From the NCBI GenBank assembly GCA_030670375.1, contig DAOVBT010000023.1, forward strand, positions 1 to 12,476: 12,476 nucleotides of DNA. Direction: 5' to 3'. Source of the stretch: Candidatus Aminicenantota bacterium (GTDB lineage Bacteria; Acidobacteriota; Aminicenantia; Aminicenantales; Aminicenantaceae). This document shows positions 1 to 7,799 of the stretch, one piece after another. How positions within the stretch are numbered: the stretch's first letter is position 1; every line of letters starts with the position of its first letter. Under the pieces are notes generated by a model that was not told where the DNA came from, searched no databases, and was given only the letters and a program-made list of their open reading frames with translations. The position numbers and the translations under genes are program-made.

Positions 1-947
1 TTATACAGGAGTTATCCGGGTATGATAAATCCTTCAAACCCACAGAAGAAGCCATCGGTGAATTGGCTATTATTATCGATGATCTTACAGATTCACTTCT
101 CAAATTTAAGGAAAAACAAACGGCCGCACCCGACAAGTTGGAAAAACTGGAAGGTCGCTTAAGTCAAATAGAAGGCTTGAAGAGGAAATATGGCAACTCC
201 ATTCTGGAGATCCTCAGCTATCTGGAAAGATCCAAACAAGAATTTGAAGACCTCAGTCGTAGTCATGAAACAATGGCTGATTTGGAAAAAGAAATCACAG
301 ACAAATTTTCCGAATATCGGTCTCTGACAAAAAAACTTGCAGAGAAAAGAACCAAAAGCGCCCTTATCCTTGAAAAAGCCGTTGAAAAAGAAATAAGTCT
401 TCTAGGAATGAAAAGAGCTCGATTTAATATCGATATCAAATCATCTTTGCCGGAACCGGAAAACATAGAAAAAATAAAAGACAGCGGGACAGAAGACGTG
501 GAATTTCTGATTAGCCCCAATCCTGGAGAGGAATTGAGGCCTTTGCGAAAAATCGCCTCCGGAGGAGAGCTCTCTCGTATCATGCTTGCACTGAAATCGA
601 TCGGGAAAGAAACGGAAAGCTTGAAGACGCTCATATTCGACGAAATCGATGCCGGAATCGGTGGAAAGACAGCCGAATTCGTCGCTCAAAAACTGAAAAA
701 TCTGGCCGACCATCATCAAGTGATCTGCATCACACATTTGCCCCAAATCGCATCCTTCGCAACCCATCATTTCAGAATCGATAAATATGTTAAAAAAAAC
801 AGAACTTTTACGACAGTGAAGGAGCTATCTTTTGAGGAACGAGTTCAAGAAATAGCGAAACTCTTAACCGGAAGTCGCGTTACCGAAACGGCCCTCAAAA
901 ACGCAAAAGAAATGCTTGTTCATAACCTCAATATCGAATACTCATAA
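1..947 (+). CDS. recN: DNA repair protein RecN, C-terminal part (5' end outside window)
   Basis: RecN is an SMC-like ATPase that acts early in double-strand break repair. The open frame runs from the left edge (first complete codon at 3), giving about 314 visible residues; the N-terminal Walker A half is missing only because of the window edge. Visible in order: a long charged coiled coil containing the RecN-typical LKRKYG stretch just after the coil turn, then the C-terminal ATPase lobe with the ABC signature SGGELSR, Walker B TLIFDEIDAGIGG and the switch segment ICITHLPQIASFA. The spacing and the DEIDAGIGG sequence are characteristic of RecN rather than SMC or RecF. The TTG at 63 is not a start, since homologous sequence continues upstream of it. 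The gene ends 169 bp before miaB, and no clear terminator is visible in that gap. Confidence 0.95.
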   Translation, partial: IQELSGYDKSFKPTEEAIGELAIIIDDLTDSLLKFKEKQTAAPDKLEKLEGRLSQIEGLKRKYGNSILEILSYLERSKQEFEDLSRSHETMADLEKEITDKFSEYRSLTKKLAEKRTKSALILEKAVEKEISLLGMKRARFNIDIKSSLPEPENIEKIKDSGTEDVEFLISPNPGEELRPLRKIASGGELSRIMLALKSIGKETESLKTLIFDEIDAGIGGKTAEFVAQKLKNLADHHQVICITHLPQIASFATHHFRIDKYVKKNRTFTTVKELSFEERVQEIAKLLTGSRVTETALKNAKEMLVHNLNIEYS

Positions 948-1079
948 CAAGATTGGCCGTCAAACCAATGCCAACCTGCCCCAAGGAAGCATCCCAACTA
1001 TAAGGTATATAAAAATTTGAAAAAATGGTACTCTAGAAACTGATTTTGTTGTCATTAGCAGCAATGTCAGGATAAGTTC

Positions 1080-1113
1080 TTGACACTGCTGAATTTAAAA
1101 AAACTGATATAAA
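1080..1113 (+). promoter_or_regulatory. Possible promoter of miaB (poor spacing)
   Basis: A perfect -35 box TTGACA (1080-1085) is followed by TATAAA (1108-1113) at a long 22 bp spacing, or by TGATAT (1105-1110) at 19 bp. Either would place the transcript start at or next to the miaB ATG at 1117, implying a leaderless or nearly leaderless message. No Shine-Dalgarno is visible in front of that ATG, which is consistent. The spacing is unusual, so this is tentative. The rest of the 169 bp gap after recN holds nothing else I can support. Confidence 0.3.
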
Positions 1114-1116
1114 CTC

Positions 1117-2436
1117 ATGAAATTTTTTATCCACACTTTCGGTTGCCAGATGAACACAAGCGATTCAGAGCACATAGCCGGTATGTTATTGGCATCAGGT
1201 ATGACAGCCGTCCCTACCCCAGAAGAGAGCGATTTGATTATCGTTAACACCTGCGCGGTAAGAGAAAAATCCGAAGAAAAACTCTATTCTTTGCTTGGCC
1301 GGTTGGAATCCCTTAAAAAGAAAAAGGGAACGATAATCGGAGTTGTCGGTTGTGTCGCTCAGCTCCACAGGTCCAAGTTATGGGATAAAAAACCTTCTCT
1401 GGACTTCATCATAGGGCCGGATAACTACGGGAAAATCCCACAGATAATTTCCACCCAATCCAGCGAAAAAGTCCTTTTCACAAACTGGAGCCCTGAATGG
1501 CATGACCAGCCTGTCCAGCAAATCAGCCGAAACAGCAAAGTGAGCGCCTACATCACTATAATGGAGGGATGCAACAATTTCTGTTCCTACTGCGTTGTGC
1601 CTTTCACGAGAGGGAGAGAGAAGTTCAGGCCGATCCCAGGTATTCTGGAAGAGGCTGAAGAGCTGGCGTCCAAAGGCTACAAAGAGATTCAGCTTTTGGG
1701 ACAGAATGTCAATTCTTACATCGATCCAGAATCGGGCAAAAAATTTGCAGCTTTATTAGAAAAAATCAACAATATCGCCAACATCGAGTGGATCAGATTT
1801 ATCACATCTCATCCCAAAAATTTTACAGATGAAATATCTTATGCCATGAAAAAAGCGAATAAAGTCTGCCATCAACTTCATCTGCCGATACAATCCGGAT
1901 CCACATCAGTACTTCAGAGGATGAACAGAGGATATTCGAGAGAAGACTATCTCGAAAAGATCGATCTTCTCCGTAAACTGATGCCGGATATTCATCTAAG
2001 CACGGATATAATCGTCGGATTTCCGGGTGAAACCCAGGTTGAATTCCAGGAGACATTGAGTCTTCTCCAAAACGTCCGGTACACCAACATTTTTTCCTTC
2101 CGGTACTCCCCCCGCCCTCAAACCGCGGCTGCTAAAAAAGAGGATAACATAGCTTTTGAAGAGAAAAAAAACCGCTTAATTCAAGTTCAAGCCCTCCAGA
2201 AAAAGATCCAACTGGAAAAAAACAAATCCTTGATAGGCCAGACTCAAAAAATCCTTTGCACCGGAATCAGCAAAAAAGATCCTCATGTCTATGCGGGTCG
2301 AAACGCCGGTTATCAGGTCGTTAATTTCAACTCTCCCAACGACGTTCGCGGCCAATTTATCAGGGTCAAAATATTTTCCAGCGGGCCCTACAGTTTATTC
2401 GGAAAAGTGGTAGAGTTTTCTTCCCGGGATAATTGA
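1117..2436 (+). CDS. miaB: tRNA-2-methylthio-N6-dimethylallyladenosine synthase MiaB
   Basis: MiaB is a radical-SAM methylthiotransferase that converts i6A37 to ms2i6A37 in tRNAs reading UNN codons. The 439-residue product has the family's three parts. The N-terminal UPF0004 domain has cluster cysteines Cys10 (TFGCQMN), Cys46 (NTCAVREKSEEK) and Cys79 (VVGCVAQ). The radical-SAM domain has the CxxxCxxC triad Cys152/156/159 (CNNFCSYC), followed by VPFTRGREKFRP and LLGQNVNSY. A TRAM RNA-binding domain occupies about residues 375-436. NTCAVREK and VPFTRGRE separate MiaB from RimO and MtaB. The ATG at 1117 is chosen because the protein begins with the family-typical KFFIHTFGCQMN block; no Shine-Dalgarno precedes it. 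The stop TGA at 2434-2436 lies inside the -35 box of the downstream hppA promoter. Confidence 0.96.
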   Translation: MKFFIHTFGCQMNTSDSEHIAGMLLASGMTAVPTPEESDLIIVNTCAVREKSEEKLYSLLGRLESLKKKKGTIIGVVGCVAQLHRSKLWDKKPSLDFIIGPDNYGKIPQIISTQSSEKVLFTNWSPEWHDQPVQQISRNSKVSAYITIMEGCNNFCSYCVVPFTRGREKFRPIPGILEEAEELASKGYKEIQLLGQNVNSYIDPESGKKFAALLEKINNIANIEWIRFITSHPKNFTDEISYAMKKANKVCHQLHLPIQSGSTSVLQRMNRGYSREDYLEKIDLLRKLMPDIHLSTDIIVGFPGETQVEFQETLSLLQNVRYTNIFSFRYSPRPQTAAAKKEDNIAFEEKKNRLIQVQALQKKIQLEKNKSLIGQTQKILCTGISKKDPHVYAGRNAGYQVVNFNSPNDVRGQFIRVKIFSSGPYSLFGKVVEFSSRDN

Positions 2437-2461
2437 AATTTGGCAAAAATTGTGCTATACA
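2433..2461 (+). promoter_or_regulatory. Promoter of hppA, overlapping miaB stop
   Basis: A sigma70-type promoter is visible: -35 TTGAAA (2433-2438), 17 bp spacer, -10 TATACA (2456-2461), with an extended TG at 2453-2454 one base upstream of the -10. The predicted start near 2468 gives a leader of about 28 nt with the ribosome-binding AAAGGT at 2483-2488. The -35 box contains the miaB stop codon, so the gene boundary doubles as promoter. Confidence 0.75.
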
Positions 2462-2495
2462 TCGAAGGCTTAATCCCAGAACAAAGGTAAAAAAA

Positions 2496-4498
2496 ATGTT
2501 GTTGCTCAATTTGATACCGTATTCGTTTATTATCGGATTTCTAGGACTCGTTTTTGCACTGGCCTTATACTTCTGGATCAAGAGGTATCCACAGGGAAAC
2601 GATAGGATGGTGGAGATCTCGGAAGCTGTGCATTCAGGAGCCATGGTTTTCTTGAGACGCGAGTACACCTACATTTTTATTTTTGTGGCCGTTATGTTTG
2701 TCGTCCTATGGCGACTGTTTTCTGTGTACACAAGCTTGGCCTTCCTGACCGGAGCCAGTTGCTCCATGCTGGCTGGTTTTATCGGCCTGAAAGGTTCCAC
2801 TCGCTCGGCAGTCCGTGCCACACAGGGCGCCATAGAAGGGGGAACACCAAAAGCCCTGACCATTGCCTTTCAGGGCGGGGCCATAATGGGGATTTCTGTG
2901 GCAGCCCTGGGTGTTGTGGGCATCGGCATCTTCTATTTTTTCACAAAGAACATGGAGATCATCAATGGATTTGCCCTGGGGGCCAGTTCTGTGGCCCTGT
3001 TCGCACGTGTCGGCGGAGGGATCTACACAAAAAGCGCTGACATTGGCGCAGACCTCGTGGGAAAAATCGAAGCCGGGATCCCGGAAGATGATCCTCGAAA
3101 TCCTGGTGTGATCGCCGACAATGTCGGGGATAACGTCGGAGACACCGCGGGTATGGGCGCAGACCTGTTCGAGTCCTATGTCGGTTCGGTGATTGCATCT
3201 TTGGCCATCGGGGCAACGCTTCAGCCTTCCGTCAATCATATGTCTCTTCCGTTGCTGTTGATCGTGGTGGGTCTTGTGAGCTCCATCATAGGAGTATTTT
3301 CTATCAATTGGCTCAAAAACATAAGTCCTCAATCGGCCCTTAGAAATTCCTACTACATCAGCGGATTCATATTCATCGTGGGTGCCTATTTCTGCATAAA
3401 AGGTCTTCTGGGTTCTGTCGAAGGGCATATAAATATTTTCTGGTCTGTGTTGATCGGGATGGTTGCTGGTGTCTTGATAGGCTTGGAAAGTGAATATTTC
3501 ACATCTGGGCCCCCCGTGAAAACCATTGCCCGGAGTGCCCAAACCGGCAGCGCGACCACATTGATCACCGGTTTAGCCGTCGGTTTCCAAAGCACAATCC
3601 TCCCCCTGATAACCATCGCAGCTGCCATTTTTGTATCCTTCAAGCTGTATAGCCTGTATGGTATTGCCATCTCAGCAGTAGGAATGCTGGCAACGATTGG
3701 CATCGTCATGTCTACCGATTCCTACGGTCCGATAGCAGATAATGCAGGAGGCATTGCGGAGATGACCAACGCGGGCGAAAATATCAGAAAAATCACGGAT
3801 AAGCTCGATTCTTTGGGAAACACGACAGCAGCCATAGGGAAAGGCTTTGCCATAGGCTCGGCGGCACTCACTTCGTTGGCGCTATTTTCCGCTTACCAAG
3901 AAACCGTTAACAAATATCTTAAAGAAGCAGGGCAGGAATTGCTCAATATCAGCCTTACCGACGTAGGAACGGTTGTTGGATTGCTGCTGGGGGCTCTAAT
4001 GCCGTTTATCATTGCCTCTTTGACCATGCAAGCTGTGGGACGAATAGGAAATAGAATGGTGATCGAAATTCGAAGGCAATTCAGGGAAATCAAGGGATTG
4101 ATGGAGGGCAAAACAAAGCCGGATTCTGACCGATGCATCGATATTGTCACCAGAGGAGCCTTAACCGAAATGGTCCTCCCGGGAATTTTGGCTGTTATTG
4201 CTCCTCTTCTTGTCGGATTTCTGATGGGACCTGAGGCACTGGGTGGTTTTCTCGCGGGAGCGACAGCATGCGGCGTTCTTCTTGGTATTTTCATGGCCAA
4301 TACTGGCGCTGCATGGGATAACGCAAAAAATGGATAGAAGAAGGCCATTTGGGAGGGAAAGGAACCGAAGTGCATGCCGCAGCTGTGGTTGGAGATACTG
4401 TTGGAGATCCGCTGAAAGACACCGCAGGCCCCTCGATGAATATTCTGATCAAGCTCATGGCCGTTGTGAGTCTTGTCTTTGCCCCATTGATTATGTAA
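2496..4498 (+). CDS. hppA: K+-dependent membrane-bound ion-pumping pyrophosphatase, frame broken near 3' end
   Basis: The enzyme hydrolyses PPi and pumps H+ and/or Na+ across the cytoplasmic membrane. Family motifs present: GGIYTKSADIGADLVGKIEA, then EDDPRNPGVIADNVGDNVGD, ADLFESYVGS, DSYGPIADNAGGIAEM and GNTTAAIGKGFAIGSAAL, with many hydrophobic segments between. The Ala and Gly in AAIGKG (where K+-independent enzymes have Lys and Thr, as in TKAVTKG) indicate the K+-dependent class; the Glu in LFESYVGS fits Na+-pumping members, an inference. ATG 2496 is preferred over an upstream in-frame TTG at 2433 because it follows AAAGGT by 7 nt and starts with a membrane helix. In the zero frame the protein stops at 4335-4337 after WDNAKNG. 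The missing C-terminus (WIEEGHLGGKGTEVH..., with VGDTVGDPLKDT, ending FAPLIM) is intact in the -1 frame up to TAA 4496-4498. Adding one base would give about 667 residues, a normal length. Confidence 0.93.
4325..4337 (+). other. Frame break in hppA: A6 run followed by premature TAG
   Basis: The zero frame reads GCA AAA AAT GGA TAG. Seven A's instead of six would give GCA AAA AAA TGG ATA GAA, restoring the family-typical DNAKKWIEEGHLGGKG. The run plus the next base is A AAA AAT, which has the form of a -1 slippery heptamer, and a -1 shift here would also yield the complete protein. The 55 codons beyond it are fully conserved in sense and contain active-site aspartates. Options are a base-calling/assembly indel, a recent real mutation, or ribosomal/transcriptional slippage. 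I see no upstream Shine-Dalgarno-like stimulator or strong downstream hairpin, so error or mutation is most likely. Confidence 0.9.
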
Positions 4499-4504
4499 GC
4501 CAGT

Positions 4505-4533
4505 TTGATATTCCTTTACATTTCCGATATAAT
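4505..4533 (+). promoter_or_regulatory. Strong promoter of the nusA-infB operon
   Basis: -35 TTGATA (4505-4510), 17 bp spacer and a perfect -10 TATAAT (4528-4533) lie just after the hppA stop. The start is expected near 4540, giving a leader of about 110 nt before nusA. This is the best sigma70-like promoter in the window. Confidence 0.85.
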
Positions 4534-4549
4534 TCCCACTCCTTATGAT

Positions 4550-4631
4550 CCTGAAATAATCAGGCCTGAATTATTCATAACCAAAATGCTGATGATCAAA
4601 ACAAAAAAATAGGGAAACTGAATATTTCAGG
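4550..4631 (+). promoter_or_regulatory. nusA mRNA leader with competing inverted repeats
   Basis: The leader contains CCTGA-AATAA-TCAGG (4550-4564, 5 bp stem), immediately followed by another CCTGAA (4565-4570). Further down, CTGAA-TAT-TTCAG (4618-4630) lies next to the nusA Shine-Dalgarno at 4639-4642. The downstream TTCAGG (4626-4631) can pair with either upstream CCTGAA, so the local hairpins and a long-range pairing exclude each other. There is no T-run, so it is not an intrinsic terminator. A role in control of nusA is a guess from position. Confidence 0.4.
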
Positions 4632-4651
4632 ACAAAACGAGGCAGATTAGG

Positions 4652-5674
4652 ATGAAAGTTAACGTGTGGAACTCGATTCTCCAACTCAGTAAGGAGAGGA
4701 GTGTCGAACCGATCGTCATCGTCAATGCCATCAAAGAATCTCTGAAGGTGGCATCTGCTCAATATTTTTCCCACAATGAAGATATTCATATCCATTTCAC
4801 TCCGGAAAAAGGGCTTCTGCGGGTTTATGCCATCAAAAAAATCTGCGATAAGCCCCAGCATGAAGGCCAAGAGATATCCCTGCTAGCAGCTCGAAAAATT
4901 GATCCTACGGCAACGATCGGAAAGTACATTGAAATCGAACTTCCATCGGAAACTCTAGGTCGAATCGCGGCACAAGCAGCCAAACAAGTCATATTTCAAA
5001 AAGTGCGTGATGCAGAACAGGAAAAAATTTACAACACCTTCGCCCCTCGGATAGGAGATATTGTAACCGGCGTTTTACGAAGGATCGAACCGAATAAAAA
5101 CATGATCGTCGAAGTTGATAAAACAGAAATCCTGTTCCCTCATAGAGAGAAGCTCCCCGATGAAGAATTCAAACGAGGGGATAGGATAAAGGCAGTCATC
5201 TTGCATGTCTATAAGGTAAATGAGGGTCCTCAAGTTACTGTTTCAAGAGTTTACACCCAATTTTTGAAAAAACTTTTGGAGACCGAAATTCCGGAAATCG
5301 CCAACGGAAACATAGAAATAAAAGATATTATCCGGCAGCCGGGTGAGAGAGCCAAAGTGGCCGTCCATACAGAAGAAAAAGATATCGATGCAATCGGAGC
5401 ATGCATCGGAGTCAAGGGGAACAGAATCCTCGCCATAAGCAAAGAGTTGAACGGTGAAAAAATCGATGTAATCGAATGGTCGAATAATACTTTAGAATAC
5501 GTAAAGGCCGCCTTGAGTCCTGCAAAAATAGAGAAAGTATTTATTCTCAACAAACCGGATAAGAAAATGCAGGCTATCGTTGCAAAGGATCAGCTCTCTT
5601 TAGCCATCGGAAAAAAAGGAATAAATGTCAGGCTTGCGTCTAAACTCGTAGGCTGGAAAATCGAAATCAAATAG
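4652..5674 (+). CDS. nusA: Transcription elongation/termination factor NusA
   Basis: NusA binds RNA polymerase and nascent RNA and modulates pausing, termination and antitermination. The 340 residues comprise an N-terminal polymerase-binding domain (about 1-125), an S1 domain (about 133-199, from RIGDIVTGVLRRIE to VTVSR), KH1 with IGACIGVKGNRI (about 247-259) and KH2 with DQLSLAIGKKGINVRLASK (313-331). It ends directly after KH2, so the acidic AR repeats of enterobacterial NusA are absent, as in most other bacteria. KH1 has DAIGA where many homologues have DPVGA, a mild variation. The ATG at 4652 is supported by CGAGG at 4638-4642, 9 nt upstream, and by the usual N-terminus. It is the first gene of the operon and infB follows after 7 nt. 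RimP, its frequent upstream partner, is not here. Confidence 0.96.
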   Translation: MKVNVWNSILQLSKERSVEPIVIVNAIKESLKVASAQYFSHNEDIHIHFTPEKGLLRVYAIKKICDKPQHEGQEISLLAARKIDPTATIGKYIEIELPSETLGRIAAQAAKQVIFQKVRDAEQEKIYNTFAPRIGDIVTGVLRRIEPNKNMIVEVDKTEILFPHREKLPDEEFKRGDRIKAVILHVYKVNEGPQVTVSRVYTQFLKKLLETEIPEIANGNIEIKDIIRQPGERAKVAVHTEEKDIDAIGACIGVKGNRILAISKELNGEKIDVIEWSNNTLEYVKAALSPAKIEKVFILNKPDKKMQAIVAKDQLSLAIGKKGINVRLASKLVGWKIEIK

Positions 5675-5681
5675 GTTAAAC

Positions 5682-7475
5682 ATGGAAACGCAAAAAAAAG
5701 ACAATCCCTCAAAAAAAAAGAAAAAAGATTCAACCAAGGCCATCCACATCTTGGATAACATGAGCTTAAAGGACATTGCCGAAAAAACAGGTTTGAGCTC
5801 GAAGGATATCATTGAAACATTGACAAAAAAAGGCTTTACTCTCGGAATCAACGACGCTGTCAATGAGTCCATCGCAAAAATCATATCCGAGAGCTTTAAG
5901 GTGGAACTGGAACTCCTGACCTATGAAGAAGACGTCCGAGAGCGGGCCATCAGCCAAAAAAAGGAACTCGTTACAAGGCCACCCGTCGTCACTATTTTGG
6001 GACATGTCGATCATGGTAAAACAACACTCCTGGATGCGATAAGGGAATCTAACATCGTCGGAAAAGAACACGGTGGCATTACCCAACACATCGGAGCCTA
6101 CAGAGTTTTGCACGACAACAGGCCTATCACTTTCATCGATACACCCGGTCATGAAGCGTTCACTCAATTAAGAGCCAGAGGAGCCAATTTAACGGATATC
6201 GTCATTCTGGTGGTCGCGGCCGATGACGGAGTTATGCCTCAAACAAAAGAGGCCATCAACCATGCTAAGGCTGCCGGGGTTCCGATCATCGTGGCCATCA
6301 ATAAGATCGACAAAAAAGATGTGGACATCGAAAAAGTGAAACAGCAGCTATCAAAAGAAGGGCTTTTGGTCGAGAGTTGGGGTGGAGATATCGTGAGTGT
6401 GGAAATTTCCGCCAAGGAAAAAACCCAACTGAATGAACTTCTTGAGATGTTACTCCTTCTTAGCGATATGATCGAGCTCAAAGCAAATCCAAGCATAGAA
6501 GCGCAAGGGATTATCCTCGAGGCGCGTTTGGATGCAACAAAGGGTCCTGTGGCAACAGTCATTATTCTCCATGGAACGCTCCAACAGGGAGAGTCTTTCA
6601 TTTCTGGGAATATTTACGGAAAAGCAAGAGCCTTGTTCGATGAGAATGGAAAACCATTGAAAAGCGCGGGCCTCTCGGTTCCCGTTGAAGTCTTGGGTTT
6701 TACCGATGTTCCTTCTGCTGGAGATGTTTTCCAAGTTATCCCGGATCCTGAAAAAGCGAAAAAGATATCACGAATACGGAATTCCCAGATAGAAAAAAAG
6801 GAGGCACCCGAACCTGAACATCTCACTCTGGACCAACTATTCAAGAAATTCGAAGAAGGAAAAGTCAAAGAATTAGCGCTAATAATCAGAGCTGATGTCC
6901 AAGGATCCGTGGAAGTTTTGACAGATATCCTTCCATCCTTGAGCATAGAAGAGGTCAAAATAAGAATTGTCCATTCTGCCACGGGCAATATCACCGAAAC
7001 AGATGTGCTTCTGGCTTCTGCCTCCAATGCCATTATTTTAGGTTTCAACACCAAGGTTACTCAAAAGATACTGGACCTGGCCAAGGAAGAAAACGTGGAA
7101 ATCCGGAGCTACAACGTTATTTATCAATTGACAAAAGACGTAAAGGATGCTCTCAACGGCCTCCTGGAGCCCGTCCAAAAAGAAGTCTATTTGGGCCGGG
7201 CAGAGATAAAAAGAATTTTCCGCGTTCCCAAAGTAGGTTCTATCGCGGGATGCATGGTCATCGACGGCCAAATCACCAGGAATGCCCAGGTGAGAATCAT
7301 TAGGGGTGAAGAGGTGGTCCATCAAGGAAAAATTTCCTCTCTGAAACACATCAAAGAAAAAGTGACAGAGATAAAAAAGGGTCACGAATGTGGGATCGGC
7401 ATTGAATCATTCAAGGATATCCAAGAAGGTGATATCATCGAAGCATTCAAAACAGAATTGGAATCCCGAAAATAA
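5682..7475 (+). CDS. infB: Translation initiation factor IF-2
   Basis: IF-2 is the GTPase that brings fMet-tRNA to the 30S subunit and promotes subunit joining. At 597 residues it is a short form. A Lys-rich start (residues 5-15) leads into a single IF2_N-type domain (about 26-78, LKDIAEKTGLSSKDIIETL), then almost directly the G domain; the long Ala/Pro/charged linker of enterobacterial IF-2 is absent. G motifs: G1 GHVDHGKT (107-114), G2 region GGITQHIGAY, G3 DTPGH (153-157), G4 NKID (207-210), G5 SAK (243-245). Domains II and III follow. The C-terminal domain from about 505 (VYLGRAEIKRIFRVPKVGSI through HECGIGIESFKDIQEGD) would bind the initiator tRNA. TAGG overlapping the nusA stop, 6 nt before the ATG, serves as ribosome-binding site. 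The A9 tract at 5711-5719 is in frame. Confidence 0.97.
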   Translation: METQKKDNPSKKKKKDSTKAIHILDNMSLKDIAEKTGLSSKDIIETLTKKGFTLGINDAVNESIAKIISESFKVELELLTYEEDVRERAISQKKELVTRPPVVTILGHVDHGKTTLLDAIRESNIVGKEHGGITQHIGAYRVLHDNRPITFIDTPGHEAFTQLRARGANLTDIVILVVAADDGVMPQTKEAINHAKAAGVPIIVAINKIDKKDVDIEKVKQQLSKEGLLVESWGGDIVSVEISAKEKTQLNELLEMLLLLSDMIELKANPSIEAQGIILEARLDATKGPVATVIILHGTLQQGESFISGNIYGKARALFDENGKPLKSAGLSVPVEVLGFTDVPSAGDVFQVIPDPEKAKKISRIRNSQIEKKEAPEPEHLTLDQLFKKFEEGKVKELALIIRADVQGSVEVLTDILPSLSIEEVKIRIVHSATGNITETDVLLASASNAIILGFNTKVTQKILDLAKEENVEIRSYNVIYQLTKDVKDALNGLLEPVQKEVYLGRAEIKRIFRVPKVGSIAGCMVIDGQITRNAQVRIIRGEEVVHQGKISSLKHIKEKVTEIKKGHECGIGIESFKDIQEGDIIEAFKTELESRK

Positions 7476-7496
7476 TACAAGACGCCAAATTTTCCG

Positions 7497-7778
7497 ATGA
7501 TTATCGGACTGTTGACTGTAGAAATTTACATCCCCTATTCCCATTCCTTGAAAGAAAAACGCAAAATGTTAAACAAAATCAAAGACAGACTGAAAAAAAA
7601 GTATAACATCGCCTTTGCCGAACTGGCATACCTGAACAAATGGCAACGGTCTAAAATCGGATTTGTGACATTGAACATACAGAAAAGCATGATTGAAAAA
7701 ATATTCCAAAAAATCATACAAGAAATTGAAGAAAACATAGAGGGAGAAATTCTTCAAAAGGAAATATATTATTTCTAG
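7497..7778 (+). CDS. ylxP: DUF503 family protein (YlxP-like)
   Basis: This is a small 93-residue protein with the hallmarks of the DUF503/YlxP family: a beginning of the MIIGLLTVEIYIPYSHSLKEKR type, a basic helix (KIKDRLKKKYNIAFAE) and KWQRSKIGFVTLN. The family is typically found between infB and rbfA, exactly as here. Its molecular role is not firmly established; a link to ribosome maturation is inferred from its position. The ATG at 7497 is 21 nt after the infB stop. No recognisable Shine-Dalgarno precedes it, so translation may depend on coupling to infB. The C-terminal part (IQKSMIEKIFQKIIQEIEENIEGE) is helical and Lys/Glu-rich. Assignment to the family is secure; the symbol is by analogy with Bacillus. 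Confidence 0.88.
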   Translation: MIIGLLTVEIYIPYSHSLKEKRKMLNKIKDRLKKKYNIAFAELAYLNKWQRSKIGFVTLNIQKSMIEKIFQKIIQEIEENIEGEILQKEIYYF

Positions 7779-7799
7779 ACCAGGCATATCGGAGAAAAC

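Noticed and set aside
63..65. TTG as start of a 294-residue protein
   Set aside because: RecN-like sequence (LSGYDKSFKPTEEAIGE) continues in frame upstream to the window edge, so this is an internal Leu codon.
953..974. TTGGC/GCCAA inverted repeat after recN as terminator
   Set aside because: The stem is only 5 bp with a 12 nt loop and no T-run follows.
2433..2495. In-frame TTG start for hppA adding 21 residues (MKFGKNCAIHRRLNPRTKVKK)
   Set aside because: The extension is hydrophilic, overlaps the miaB stop and the hppA promoter, and the ATG at 2496 has a better ribosome-binding site and starts directly with the first membrane helix.
2706..3542. 278-codon open frame on the minus strand inside hppA
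   Set aside because: It is antisense to strongly conserved hppA sequence, its translation is rich in His, Cys and Arg and resembles no family; it is a shadow of the hppA codon pattern.
4243..4548. 101-codon plus-strand frame over the hppA 3' end
   Set aside because: It lies in the third frame, not the one encoding the conserved pyrophosphatase tail, and its Arg/Cys-rich translation has no family features.
5711..5726. A9 and A6 runs near the start of infB as a possible frameshift site
   Set aside because: The frame is continuous through the Lys-rich stretch and the domains on both sides are intact.
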